In this document: piece by piece, positions 24,401 through 35,624 of the stretch
Position numbering within the stretch: position 1 is the stretch's first letter
How the letters are laid out: each line of letters opens with the position of its first letter
From: Luidia sarsii
Lineage: Eukaryota > Echinodermata > Asteroidea > Paxillosida > Luidiidae
Length of the DNA: 64,000 bases
NCBI GenBank assembly: GCA_949987565.1
Contig: OX465120.1
Span: 11,455,080 to 11,519,079 of the forward strand
Direction of reading: 5' to 3'
Position numbers and translations under genes: made by a program
The notes under the pieces: generated by a model
Database searches by the model: none
The model's input: only the letters and a program-made list of their open reading frames with translations
Told to the model about the DNA's origin: nothing

Positions 24401-25248
24401 CCTCCCAGTTCTATTTGTTAGCCTTGACTGCCAGTCTACCACCAATAGGGATGGAGGCTCATGCCTTGCTTCAGACTAGCCACCCCTCCCAGTTCTATTT
24501 GTCAGCCTTGGCTGGCAGTCTACCACCAATAGGGATGGATGCTTATGCCTTGCTTCAGACTAGTCACCCCTCCCAGTTCTATTTGTCAGCCTTGGCTGGC
24601 AGTCTACCACCAATAGGGATTGAGGTTCATGCCTTGCTTCAGACTAGTCACCCCTCCCAGTTCTATTTGTCAGCCTTGGCTGGCAGTCTACCACCAATAG
24701 GGATGGAGGTTCATGCCTTGCTTCAGACTAGTCACCCCTCCCAGTTCTATTTGTCAGCCTTGCCTGGCAGTCTACCACCAATAGGGATGGAGGTTCATGC
24801 CTTGCTTCAGACTAGCCACCCATCCCAGTTCTATTTGTTAGCCTTGACTGCCAGTCTATCTTCAATAGGGGATGGATGCTTATGCCTTGCTTCAGACTAG
24901 TCACCCCTCCCAGTTCTATTTGTCAGCCTTGGCTGGCAGGCTACCACCAATAGGGGATGGAGGCTCATGCCTTGCTTCAGACTAGTCACCCATTCCAGTT
25001 CTATTTGTTAGCCTTGACTGCCAGTCTATCTTCAATAGGGAAGGAGGCTTATGCCTTGCTGAGGCCCAACTCTAATGGTTGTCTCTTTCCCGTCATTGCC
25101 ACAAAAAAAGGTTCAGGAAAATGCCAGGAGAGTGGACCAGACCCCGGACACATCCGTCATGAATGTGGAGCTGAGCAAGGAAACGTTAGACACCATGCTG
25201 GACGGACTCAGTAAAATCAGAGACCAATTAGACTCAGTGGCCAAGTAG
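18497..25248 (+). CDS. COMMD9: COMM domain-containing protein 9, complete, 7 exons
   Basis: Coding exons: 18497-18541, 19617-19748, 20600-20684, 21697-21751, 21870-21904, 22284-22387 and 25111-25248. All have GT-AG borders with matching phases and total 594 nt (197 aa, against about 198 aa for human COMMD9). The protein starts MTEAVDYDSLNLLLK. The COMM domain is about residues 118-195, with SLPRLVDFDWRVDVKTSSD, MSVPTCVLQLK and the C-terminal VELSKETLDTMLDGLSKI, all diagnostic for COMMD9. COMMD9 is a subunit of the COMMD/CCDC22/CCDC93 (Commander) complex, which recycles endosomal cargo such as Notch and also affects NF-kB. Introns 3 and 6 carry arrays of the same 84-85-bp minisatellite. Intron 1 holds a hAT-like element with a nested Mutator-like MITE, and SINE tails precede exons 3 and 5. 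Confidence 0.95.
18887..19529. mobile_element. hAT-like non-autonomous element in COMMD9 intron 1
   Basis: Terminal inverted repeats CAGGGCTCGAA and TTCGAGCCCTG are typical of hAT elements. The 8-bp flanks (CTATTGAG and TACTGTAG) are not clearly duplicated. It contains the nested Mutator-like MITE and a CTAGTA-rich centre. No transposase frame was seen. Confidence 0.65.
19066..19248. mobile_element. Mutator-like MITE, copy 3, nested in a hAT-like element
   Basis: Full-length 183-bp copy with the family termini; the right end is mutated (CCACTGCA). The flanking duplication is degraded. It sits inside the hAT-like element 18887-19529 in COMMD9 intron 1, so it inserted later. Confidence 0.85.
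19834..19988 (-). mobile_element. Hammerhead-like fold-back retroelement, copy B
   Basis: Flanked by the perfect 14-bp repeat GAGATCACAGAGGG (19820-19833 and 19989-20002). It has the same structure and orientation as the copy at 17129-17286. It lies in COMMD9 intron 2. Confidence 0.85.
20423..20580 (+). mobile_element. tRNA-derived SINE upstream of COMMD9 exon 3
   Basis: It has an A-box TATAGCTCAGATGG and B-box GGTTCAAGTCC, followed by the tail CAGTTAAAGTTTTCTTTGCC. An inverted tail fragment (GGAAAAACTGACTGGGAAC) precedes it. The T-rich tail runs into the exon 3 acceptor at 20599. Confidence 0.75.
20766..21620 (+). repeat. 84-85-bp minisatellite array A (COMMD9 intron 3)
   Basis: Units begin GATGGAGGCTCATGCCTTGC and contain GACTAGTCACCCCTCCCAGT and CAGCCTTGGCTGGCAGTCTA. 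About ten copies lie between exons 3 and 4. Confidence 0.95.
22410..25065 (+). repeat. 84-85-bp minisatellite array B (COMMD9 intron 6)
   Basis: About 31 copies of the same unit as array A, in the same orientation. Unit lengths of 84 and 85 shift the frame at intervals. 84-bp runs give long frames with a 28-residue repeat. Confidence 0.95.
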
Positions 25249-25319
25249 CCAACAAAGACCTATCCCCTTCCCCCTCCCCTCTTGTCCGTTTAGATGTTCT
25301 GACTTGTGCCCCCTCAAGA

Positions 25320-25500
25320 CAGTTGACTATTTAGGAAGGCTGCCATCTAAGGGCTGGATAGCTCAGTTGGTAAGAGCACTGGTACATGTACGTTATACCA
25401 GAGGTCTTGGGTTCATGTCCCAGGCTAATAAAATTTTCTTTGCCATTTTTTTTTGTGTCAAAATTGTTAAAAACTTCCGAGTCAGCTTCTCCTTTGATAC
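25320..25500 (+). mobile_element. tRNA-derived SINE downstream of COMMD9
   Basis: A leader (GTTGACTATTTAGGAAGGC), then GGCTGGATAGCTCAGTTGG, a B-box-like GGGTTCATGTCC, and the TTTTCTTTGCCATTTTT tail. Confidence 0.75.
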
Positions 25501-25754
25501 TTATGTTATTGTTTTGCATCAGTTTTGCATCACTTTGCTTATCACGTTGAGCAGGGCAACCCTCATTGAATATTATTGGATCACATCTTCATCGACGTTG
25601 AGATGCCGGTTCTTCTCGGAGCCACACTCCTTGACGGAGATGACTCACATGGTGTCATTGCAGACTTTCAGCATATTGGAGGGGAGATATAGGGCAGTAT
25701 ATTCCCCGGAGATATACGGCAATTAATGGTTGTATTGCTTCCCACCCCGGCAAA

Positions 25755-25925
25755 TACTAGTTGACTACATGTATAAGGGAAGGCCGCCATCTCAGGGCTG
25801 GATAGCTCAGATGGAAGAGCACCGGTACGTTAATCCAGAGGTCTCGGGTTCAAGTCCCGGTCCAGTCAAAGTTAATATTTCAATTTGTTCAAAAGTTCCC
25901 AGTCAGTTTGTCCTTGGTTTGTTTG
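25755..25925 (+). mobile_element. tRNA-derived SINE with the best-preserved tRNA fold
   Basis: The head can fold as a tRNA: GGCTGGA pairs with TCCAGTC, the D arm is GCTCAGATGGAAGAGC, and the T arm is CGGGTTCAAGTCCCG. The anticodon-loop region ACGTTAA is irregular. A TTCAAAAGTTCCCAGTCAGT tail follows. Confidence 0.75.
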
Positions 25926-26478
25926 ACTTCATATTGGAGGGTGTTTGGAGGATTATTGAAGTGAAATCCAGACTCACGGTCATGTCATCATGGACTGTAA
26001 TGCACCAGGTCCGCCCTGTCCGCTCACTTTGAACTTTGATAATCCTAATCTGGTGATGTACCTCACCATCTGCAAATTCTGGGTAGGACACTATGGTTTA
26101 CATGCAAAATAATCATAACGTCAGAATGATCCAGTACTTTGAGAAGCTTAAAGTGGATAGCTTTTTAATGTAAGCACTGCAGTTTACATATATTCCATGC
26201 TGACAGAAAAGCATAAATTACCACAGTGCAGCAAGCAGGATATTATAATTTTTAAAATCAGAACCACGTAAAGTGAGTTTGCACAGTTACCCCAGCAAAG
26301 CATTCTCAGTTACAACAAGGATAGCTTTGAAAACAAACAAAATATGATTACCTTTAATATTTACTCGTACACCATTCTAAAAAATAAATGTTTAATATCT
26401 TTATGCTGAAAATTCATATGTTTAGCATTTTTTTGGGAATGTCTTACATATTATGAACTCATCTGTAATATTTTAAAG

Positions 26479-26484
26479 AATAAA
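26479..26484 (+). terminator. Candidate polyadenylation signal AATAAA for COMMD9
   Basis: AATAAA lies in an AT-rich stretch about 1.2 kb after the COMMD9 stop. Closer AATAAA copies (for example near 25430) lie inside SINE sequence. Which one is used cannot be decided from sequence alone. Confidence 0.3.
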
Positions 26485-26594
26485 ATTTGTATATTACACG
26501 ATATTGAGATTGATTTGAAGAGTGGAATGCTTCTGACTGGCGCCTTCATCCTCTATCAAAGATACATGTAGTTGACCATTTTGAAAGGCCCTGT

Positions 26595-26690
26595 GTAAGT
26601 GCTGGATAGCTCAGGCGGTAGAGTACTGCTCTCCCATACATCAGGTGCCTGAGTTCAACTGACCGACTGCGCCCTGTAGGTCACGTGACC
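26595..26690 (+). mobile_element. Truncated tRNA-like sequence
   Basis: GTGCTGGATAGCTCAGGCGG with GAGTTCAACTGACCG. The 3' half does not pair into a proper acceptor stem, so I treat it as a SINE relic. Confidence 0.45.
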
Positions 26691-26935
26691 TACAGTGGGC
26701 ATCAAACCATAACAAAACATGGCGGCGCCCATACATGACGACTGTTTGCACGTGACGCAATCGGACAATTCTCTGTCCAGTCGAATTGTCTTTGCAATTT
26801 GCTTGAACCAATTTTCGGTTTTTTTTTCTTTCCTTTCCTTGATTTGAATGTGCCTGTTGGACAACCAGTAAATATTCCTTTCCTGAAATGACGATAAGAC
26901 TTGAAGATTTGCAGGGTGAAAATACCTAGTGGAAG

Positions 26936-27080
26936 GATTGCGGTGAGACCATTGTAACATCTCTTTTGAGACGGAGTGTGGCTATGAAAAGAGCCGGTAA
27001 CTCTCCTGTATGTGAGTTACTGGCTCTTTTCAAAGCCGCACTCCGTCTCAAAGGGTATAGATATATTACATGGTATTACC
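26936..27080. repeat. Fold-back repeat related to 10840-11060
   Basis: TTTTGAGACGGAGTGTGGCT and GCCGCACTCCGTCTCAAA form a hairpin around GAGCCGGTAACTC. A degraded relative (GACGGAGTTTGGC, GGTAACTCCA, ACTTACATGGTGTC) is at 10840-11060 and a fragment is near 25630. Confidence 0.6.
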
Positions 27081-27199
27081 GGAAGCCTCCCAGTAAACGA
27101 TGATAATATAATACCAGTTATTAGTCTACTCAAAGCATCAAAATACTTGGTGGACTAGAAGTTAGAACCCCGAGAGACTAACTCGTAATAAAAAAAAAA

Positions 27200-27252
27200 T
27201 GAGGCACGAGCTTTCGTAGCCTGCAGCTACGTCATCGGATGATGCGTTCTCG
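27200..27252 (-). repeat. Second hammerhead-like relic
   Basis: On the minus strand this reads CCGATGAC, a stem GTAGC-TGCAG-GCTAC, then GAAAGCTCG. This has the order of a hammerhead core (CUGAUGA, stem II, GAAA) with one core change (U4 to C). It is similar to the motif order of vertebrate Penelope-type repeats as I remember them. No GUC-type cleavage site is clear. Confidence 0.35.
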
Positions 27253-28516
27253 TTCTCATGCGAACGCCCCCCGATTGCAACGCCGGACGGTATGGATTCG
27301 ACCCCCTGCTCGGTCGGGTTAAGTGGCCGGTGACGTCTGCACTGGAAAGCAGGAGCCGCGTGCTCGAATCTCCGGCCACTGGAGCTGCCGCTGTGGCTTT
27401 TTTGAAATTTGAAGCATGCAGGCGACTGGGCAAAAGCACTGACGCTACCAAAATGTCGGACAGGAAAACAAAAACGCCCTCAACGGATATCATTCGTCCC
27501 AGAGTCAAAATCATAAACCACGTCCCATCTGTCGCTCAAAACTCACTGAATGCGACGAAATATCACCGACCAGCAACCCTACAGTACCGTCTAGATAGCT
27601 AGGATTTAGGATGGCATACAAAGGCACCTTTGTGGATACAAGGAAAGAAGGCATCCCGGATTCAGCGACATCAAGTTGGAGAAGAATGGTGCGGCAAAAG
27701 AGTTTTTTTTAAATATTTGGTTAGCTATGATAATTTTAGGTATTTCACCGTTTCTGCAGCGAGTAGTGTGAATACCACTTCTGCGACCACCCATCAAATG
27801 CTTTCGATATTTAAGGCTTGGCTATTGGAGTACATTTTCAGGGTACATTGATCGAGCAGCATCATTTGAATATCGGCATCAGGCTAAACCCTTTTCATTT
27901 GTGCACATATGTATGCTGCAGTGGAGGAAAGATCTGTGTATAGACCATCCGCACAGTGTATCTGCGGAAGCTTTCGTGTTAGTTTCCTTTTTATGTCGTC
28001 ATCGGCGAGTCGAGAGTGGCCACTAGCCTTGTCCAAGGCGGTCTCTCCGACACGGCTCCTGGCAGATATCCGGGCCATACGCACGCAAACCTCCGTACGG
28101 CACAACGGCACTATACCACGCCGGCTGCAAGCTGTATACACGGCTCGCAGACCGCACCGCTGCCGTACCACACGCAATAGCACGTGTGCGTACATGTGTA
28201 CGTGTACGAGTCTGTACGCAGCTGTCCTGGCCGCCCCTAGTTACCGACGGGCGGGGAATGGTGCACAGCGTGCGAAAGCTATGATCAATGGGGCTGCATT
28301 TCTGAAGGCCGGATTTTGATTTCTTAATCGGCGACCAACGCCGTGGTCAAGGCTATACATGGCCACATGACCAACAGTATACAAAGACAAGAGACGTGAG
28401 TTTAGTTCATCTCTCGTAGTAGATGCTGTCATTGATTCGGGAAAGTCGCGTTAGTTTGACCACAGAGAAAGGGTTTGACACACACACACTGACGGCACTG
28501 GGGGATGGAGTGGGTT

Positions 28517-29184
28517 TTAGTCCCAGAAAGGGTTGGTGCCCTTGTGGGTCGGGCTCGGATCCACGCTGATCGTGACGGCGGGCGCGGGGCACCGAGGAGA
28601 GAGTGTCAGCGGCTCGAAGACCACGGGGTTGGAGTCCCAGGACACCGGGTCGGCGGAGCCGGAGCTGTCACCGGCCGGCTCGCCGGAGACCGGGGAAGCC
28701 CGGCCGGCGTCTCCTGATCCGGGCGCCGGCTTCTCCTCGTCCCCGGCACCGGCACCGGCGCGGCTCTTGGCCGTCATCGCGTCCCAGCGGCGCGCCAGGA
28801 AGGACCGCTCCCCGCCCGCTCGGGCTCGGGAGAGTCTCGGTGAGAGATCGGCCCCTCGTTCCTTCCCTCTCCGCGCCAGCAGGCTCTCCGAGGATTTGCT
28901 CCGTGCGCTGCCCAGCAGCCCCGCCGACGCCTCGGCTCTGCTCCTCCGGCCTCTGCCTCCGTCGCCGTCGCCGCCGCCCACCAGGAGGCAGTCCTCCTCG
29001 GTCTCCTCCTCGTCGTCCCCGTCCTCGCAGTGCCAGCTGCGTCGCCGCAGGGAGCGAGGGGCGGTGGGCAGGGTCAGGCGGCTAGCGGCCGCCGTGCACA
29101 GGCCCTTGCCAGCCCGCCGCAGCTCGGCCGAGATACGCTTCACCCGCGTCTGCACGGGCGACCTCAGCGAGTCCTGCACCAGAT
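28517..29184 (-). CDS. Terminal coding exon of an unrecognised gene
   Basis: After a good 3' splice site (TGCATGCAG, minus strand) an open frame of about 221 codons runs to a stop. It is GC-rich, unlike the surrounding DNA, which supports real coding. It begins DLVQDSLRSPVQTRVKRISA and has a basic helix-like stretch, an acidic block (CEDGDDEEETEEDC), low-complexity Gly/Arg/Ser regions with SKSSESLLARR and RSFLARRWDAM, and ends TISVDPSPTHKGTNPFWD, so the C-terminus carries an NPF tripeptide (a possible EH-domain ligand). The acceptor needs an upstream exon ending in phase 1, which I could not find. I do not recognise the family. The opposite strand is also open because of base composition. Confidence 0.55.
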
Positions 29185-29914
29185 CTGCATGCACAAAAAT
29201 TACAGACGGGGAGGGATTTTTGAGAGGGGAACGCACGATTATTTTAAAGGGGAATTCGGAAACCCAGAGAAAAAATGTTGGCTTATCTGATTGGGTGTTC
29301 AAAACAACCTACAATTACCTATGTGCTACTCACCTACGAGTTTCATTAAGAGGGAAAAATCATGAAATTCGGTGGTCGAATTCGCGTTCCTGCAAACCGC
29401 CATCTTTTTTAATAGCCCGTCAGTCACTGCGGGGGGTATGACGTCGCAACGGAAAACTCCCACCTCAGTGAGGCTATGGTTTATACACTGAGAGGGGTAA
29501 CTACATTGAAGCAAGGCATGAACCTTTTTTTCTTTAAATGCATAATTCGCCCAAAACAAGGCTACAAAGTCACTCAAGGTTAAGGACTAAAGAAAGAAGA
29601 AATTACAGAGGGACTCAGGAATTAAGGCTGGAGATGGGAAACATGAACCAGGAAGGGAATTCTAGAGAGAGGCTGAACGAGGGAAGAAGCTATTCCGATA
29701 CTTCTTTGTTCTACACCTTGGGATAGATAGAGTGTGTGGATGAGAGGAGGCAAACAGCCTGGTTGCTCGCTGAAAATGTCCTGACTGGGGGAACCAAGTC
29801 GGCAAGAGCCGAGGAACACCTTATATGGAAATATCGGTCGAGGAGACTCAGGGTGGCAGTGACGACCTAAGCTCCTTGCCAACAAGGATTATGACCCGCC
29901 TCCGCACCATATCA

Positions 29915-32440
29915 TATAAGGCATGAGCCTCCGCCCCCTATTGGTGGTAGACTGCCAGCCAAGGCTGACAAATAGAACTGGGAGGGGTGACTAGTCTGAA
30001 GCAAGGCATAAGCCTCCATCCCTATTGAAGATAGACTGGCAGTCAAGGCTAACAAATAGAACTGGGATGGGTGACTAGTCTGAAGCAAGGCATGAGCCTC
30101 CATCCCTATTGGTGGTAGACTGCCAGCCAAGGCTGACAAATAGAACTGGGAGGGGTGACTAGTCTGAAGCAAGGCATAAGCATCCATCCCTATTGAAGAT
30201 AGACTGGCAGTCAAGGCTGACAAATAGAACTGGGAGGGGTGACTAGTCTGAAGCAAGGCATGAGCCTCCATCCCTATTGGTGGTAGACTGCCAGCCAAGG
30301 CTGACAAATAGAACTAGGAGGGGTGACTAGTCAGAAGCAAGGCATGAGCCTCCATCCCTATTGGTGGTAGACTGCCAGCCAAGGCTGACAAATAGAACAG
30401 GGAGGGGTGACTAGTCTGAAGCAAGGCATGAGCCTCCATCCCTATTGGTGGTAGACTGCCAGCCAAGGCTGACAAATAGAACTGGGAGGGGGTGACTAGT
30501 CTGAAGCAAGGCATAAGCATCCATCCCTATTGAAGATAGACTGGCAGTCAAGGCTGACAAATAGAACTGGGAGGGGTGACTAGTCTGAAGCAAGGCATGA
30601 GCCTCCATCCCCTATTGGTGGTAGACTGCCAGCCAAGGCTGACAAATAGAACTGGGAGGGGTGACTAGTCTGAAGCAAGGCATGAGCCTCCATCCCTATT
30701 GGTGGTAGACTGCCAGCCAAGGCTGACAAATAGAACTGGGAGGGGTGACTAGTCTGAAGCAAGGCATAAGCATCCATCCCTATTGGTGGTAGACTGCCAG
30801 CCAAGGCTGACAAATAGAACTGGGAGGGGTGACTAGTCTGAAGCAAGGCATAAGTATCCATCCCTATTGAAGATAGACTGGCAGTCAAGGCTGACAAATA
30901 GAACTGGGAGGGGTGACTAGTCTGAAGCAAGGCATAAGCATCCATCCCTATTGGTGGTAGACTGCCAGCCAAGGCTGACAAATAGAACTGGGAGGGGTGA
31001 CTAGTCTGAAGCAAGGCATAAGCATCCATCCCTATTGGTGGTAGACTGCCAGCCAAGGCTTACAAATAGAACTGGGAGGGGTGACTAGTCTGAAGCAAGG
31101 CATAAGCATCCATCCCTATTGGTGGTAGACTGCCAGCCAAGGCTGACAAATAGAACTGGGAGGGGTGACTAGTCTGAAGCAAGGCATAAGCATCCATCCC
31201 TATTGGTGGTAGACTGCCAGCCAAGGCTGACAAATAGAACTGGGAGGGGTGACTAGTCTGAAGCAAGGCATAAGTATCCATCCCTATTGAAGATAGACTG
31301 GCAGTCAAGGCTGACAAATAGAACTGGGAGGGGTGACTAGTCTGAAGCAAGGCATAAGCATCCATCCCTATTGGTGGTAGACTGCCAGCCAAGGCTGACA
31401 AATAGAACTGGGAGGGGTGACTAGTCTGAAGCAAGGCATGAGCATCCATCCCTATTGAAGATAGACTGGCAGTCAAGGCTGACAAATAGAACTGGGAGGG
31501 GTGACTAGTCTGAAGCAAGGCATAAGCATCCATCCCTATTGGTGGTAGACTGCCAGCCAAGGCTGACAAATAGAACTGGGAGGGGTGACTAGTCTGAAGC
31601 AAGGCATGAACCTCCATCCCTATTGGTGGTAGACTGCCAGCCAAGGCTGACAAATAGAACTGGGAGGGGGTGACTAGTCTGAAGCAAGGCATAAGCATCC
31701 ATCCCTATTGAAGATAGACTGGCAGTCAAGGCTGACAAATAGAACTGGGAGGGGTGGCTAGTCTGAAGCAAGGCATAAGCATCCATCCCTATTGGTGGTA
31801 GACTGCCAGCCAAGGCTGACAAATAGAACTGGGATGGGTGACTAGTCTGAAGCAAGGCATAAGCATCCATCCCTATTGAAGATAGACTGGCAGTCAAGGC
31901 TGACAAATAGAACTGGGAGGGGTGGCTAGTCTGAAGCAAGGCATAAGCATCCATCCCTATTGGTGGTAGACTGCCAGCCAAGGCTGACAAATAGAACTGG
32001 GATGGATGACTAGTCTGAAGCAAGGCATGAACCTCCATCCCTATTGGTGGTAGACTGCCAGCCAAGGCTGACAAATAGAACTGGGAGTGGTGACTAGTCT
32101 GAAGCAAGGCATGAACCTCCATCCCTATTGGTGGTAGACTGCCAGCCAAGGCTGACATATAGAACTGGGAGTGGTGACCAATCTGAAGCAATTGGCATAA
32201 GCCTCCATCCTTATTTGTGGTAGACTGCCAGCCATTAAGGCTAATAAATGGAACTGGGAGGGGGTGACTATACTCTGACGCAAGGCAAAAGCCTCCATCC
32301 CTATCGGAGGCAGACTGATAGCCAAGGCTTGCAAATGGAAATAGGGGGGTAGGGGGTAGATGATTAGTCTGAAGCAAGGCACAAGCCTCCATTCCTATTA
32401 TATGGTAGACTGCCAGCCAAGACCGACGAAATAATACAAC
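29915..32440 (-). repeat. 84-85-bp minisatellite array C, inverted
   Basis: About 29 copies of the COMMD9-intron minisatellite on the opposite strand, degrading towards 32440. It lies upstream, in gene direction, of the orphan exon at 28517-29184 and ends about 400 bp before the assembly gap. Confidence 0.95.
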
Positions 32441-32848
32441 TGCATGGGAAGGGGTGACACAGTGAAACAGTTGGGCGACGATACACGAAGTCAATGCACT
32501 AAGCCTTGGTTTGGTTGAAAAAAAAAAAAAAAAATCGGGCGATTAAGTAATAATTCACTCGCTGTTTTCTGGCTTTTAAAGTCACCACTTCCCGTGAAAG
32601 CCACTCTCTTTTGATTTTCAAAGAAAAAAACCGCTAATGTTTAAAAGCATCCTATCGATCAGCCTTTCAAGATTGGTCAAAGATCTTTAACCATAAAACT
32701 CTCAGCACTACTTAGGCCGATGCCTAACGCATTATGATCCGTTCGCTATAATGTATAACACTGTCGTGCAAATGGCCACTGCGACTGGTCTCTGCCTCAT
32801 CGCCGATCCCTCCAACGAAATAAGGAGGCCGTTGCCCTCCAGCGGTGG

Positions 32849-33048
32849 NNNNNNNNNNNNNNNNNNNNNNNNNNNNNNNNNNNNNNNNNNNNNNNNNNNN
32901 NNNNNNNNNNNNNNNNNNNNNNNNNNNNNNNNNNNNNNNNNNNNNNNNNNNNNNNNNNNNNNNNNNNNNNNNNNNNNNNNNNNNNNNNNNNNNNNNNNNN
33001 NNNNNNNNNNNNNNNNNNNNNNNNNNNNNNNNNNNNNNNNNNNNNNNN
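32849..33048. other. Assembly gap (200 N)
   Basis: There is a run of 200 undetermined bases, probably a nominal gap size. It lies shortly after the inverted minisatellite array (29915-32440), so repeats may have broken the assembly. Confidence 0.99.
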
Positions 33049-35624
33049 AGGTTTGCATGATGGCGGAAATGCCAAGTATACTGTATAATTTATAGAGGTT
33101 TGCGCTGACACCATGTACATCATCTCTTATGATGATGACGCCGGCAGAGTACACACTAGCAGAAAAAAACAACTGAGTTACCGGCTGTGTCACTGCAAAC
33201 ATGAGGTGTATATACATGCAATGTAGACGTGCTTGTCTGCATGTACAGTACATGTACATGTGCGATACTTACTGATCTAAGAGCTTGATTCGTGTTTGAA
33301 TATTGGGTTCTTTGAATTAAAGGTAACAGGTGGCTGCATGGCAATCTCATTTTGTGAAGCAGGGCTTTTTTTCATGACGAAACAAATTTTGGTGCTTATT
33401 TAACAACTCTACAAAATTGTCCCCGAATCATTACGTAGCATTCACCCAATGTCAGGTCATCATTTTATGCTTGTAATAAGATCGGTGATATCGCGAGTGG
33501 AGTGACGACAGAAATGAACGCCTGAGCACAAGCCCAGGACTGCGTTTGGTACAAAGTGCTACGGATTACTTTTCCCCCGTTAGTTCCTGGCAAAAGGTAA
33601 CACCCCTTTAAACTCTACTCCACATACATTATTCCAGCGGGACTTGCTCTGCAAACCATGCAGCGACCAATCCCAGAAAAAAAAAAGAAGGCCTTAACAC
33701 CTTAATCCCACTTGAGAACGAGGGGAGAGGAATCTCCATATCCTCCTGCATAAACGCTTCGGGTCCCGAGAAGGAGAAGGCACACATACTCCATGCTGGC
33801 GAATGAAAAAAATGTTAACGCGATTGGAAAATGTTCGCGCAAAAGGGTAACAAATAATACGGTTCGGGATCTTGCCACAGGGGGACAGCTGTGGCAATAT
33901 CACTGCCCGCCTCGTTAAGGGCAGCGCGCTGCCATGTGCCGGCAGCGCTGCTATTTCCACGGGAACTGTTGCCCACATCTAAACGGATCCGGCCGGCCCA
34001 CTCTGGGAGCTACCATGCCTGGGGGCCACGGGAGGTGTCACGTGCACGGACCCACCTCTTGTCTATATACGCTTTGCAATCAGTCACTCATTGCAAAGGC
34101 AGACCAAGGGTTATAGCGCTCGGTGACCTTTCTTTCCAACAAAATATACACCGACAGTAATTGGTATACAGAAGGTTGGGGTACCGTATGGCCCCCTGTA
34201 ATGGTAGAATCCCGTACGACTCGGCCGGATTCGTCTATATTATAAGGTGCGTTTGATCACCTTGTCCGGGGTGCAATCGGGTACGGTAACCTTCCATCGC
34301 ATGATCCCGCTTTCACACAGGGTAACTTACGGGATGATGACCTCCGATGAACCCGGAGTGGACCGAGATAGATCAGGGGAAGCTAATCGAACGCTGTAAT
34401 AATAGAACACCCGAGCTGTCATTCTTTTTCTTTTTTTTCAACACCCGTCACCGATTTTCTGCTTTCCACGCTTGAGGGCGCTCTTGTCTTTGATAACTGC
34501 TTGTGACGTCGCCCGTTGCCAACGCTACTTGGCCGTTTATAAAATGAAAGCTTAAAAGCTCGGGCTTTTGTATTATTTCTCTTACCCGTGATAATATCAC
34601 AGGCATCATTCTGGGAAATAAGCGTTTGACCCCAGTTTCTTTGTGAGTATATTCTGTACTTCTCAAGCTAATAAACTTTCAATTTCGGAGACAAACCACA
34701 AGACAAAGCTGGATTTTCAGGACTGGCTTTGTCAGACGGAGACGAAGCCAGAGCAAGAGTTTGATCCATGCATTCGTAAAGGAACAATGTTTTGCGACTT
34801 TGTATGTTTTGGGCATGCGCAAAGGAAAGGGAAACTGACTCTCATTCAGAGAAATGGTTGTGGTCGGCACTTCCTCCGAAGTTTCATGCAATATGATACT
34901 GCGCACGATTCCGTCAAAGGATCTGCGCTCGCAATAAAGTATTTGAAATGACATAAATGTCTTTGTCTGCTTAGGAGTCCAAATAATAAAACCCTGGTTT
35001 TCCACACCAGACCGTATGGGAGCGCTTCTCTGGCCAAGACAAACTCGGCACGAGCGCATTTCCAGCACGCGGCGCGTGACAACAGCACTACCCCCACGTC
35101 CTGATCAAGAAATCTCGTCACGGGTCGTCATCACGACTTCACGAGCCACCGCGAGAACGTGACCCAACTTCGCTATCAGTATCACACGGTGCCGTATATA
35201 TATATATATAGCCACACGCGAGACCATTAAACGTACATTATTACCGATCGACGCAAACACAAAGATTATGTATGTGCAACCCAATGTTAAAAGCTGGCAA
35301 TTCGAATTACATCGTGTCCAACAAATTGTTATTCGATTGAAGTGAGACTAATACAGCACTGAGCACTCGGTTTATTCCGTCGAGCAGGGCAAACCCCCCA
35401 TTGAATTACATTCTCCTCGACGCAAAACATCATGTTATATCTAATAGACCATAATTATAATTATTATTGCAACAACCTGCATGCACGATGAGTAGTTTGA
35501 ATAGCCTACACGGTTCTAGCACGACAATCAGAGGGAGGCAGCATATCTGGGCACTGCTTACGGACACTGCCAACCTCAAAATCTCACAAAATCTCACAAA
35601 CTGAAACGATCCTCAAAAGATATT

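Larger units (their letters stand above)
25249..28516. other. COMMD9 3' flank and intergenic repeats
   Basis: After the stop come two SINEs, a weak polyA signal, fold-back repeats and GC-rich DNA at 27930-28300. That GC-rich stretch is open on both strands, but I see no recognisable protein in it. Confidence 0.5.

Noticed and set aside
22410..25065. Proteins made of a 28-residue repeat (also 29915-32494)
   Set aside because: The period is near 84 bp, the sequence is within COMMD9 introns or inverted downstream, and 85-bp units break the frame.
25797..25867. A functional tRNA gene
   Set aside because: The arms pair well, but the anticodon loop is irregular and several diverged copies share a SINE tail.
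27909..28319. A 136-codon plus frame, and an ankyrin-like string on the minus strand (GETALDKASGHSRLADD)
   Set aside because: No splice structure, homologous context or further repeats; short and GC-driven.
32732..33259. Frames crossing the run of N
   Set aside because: They consist mostly of undetermined bases.
34643..35121. Overlapping frames on both strands of about 100-130 codons
   Set aside because: No recognised protein and no convincing splice sites.
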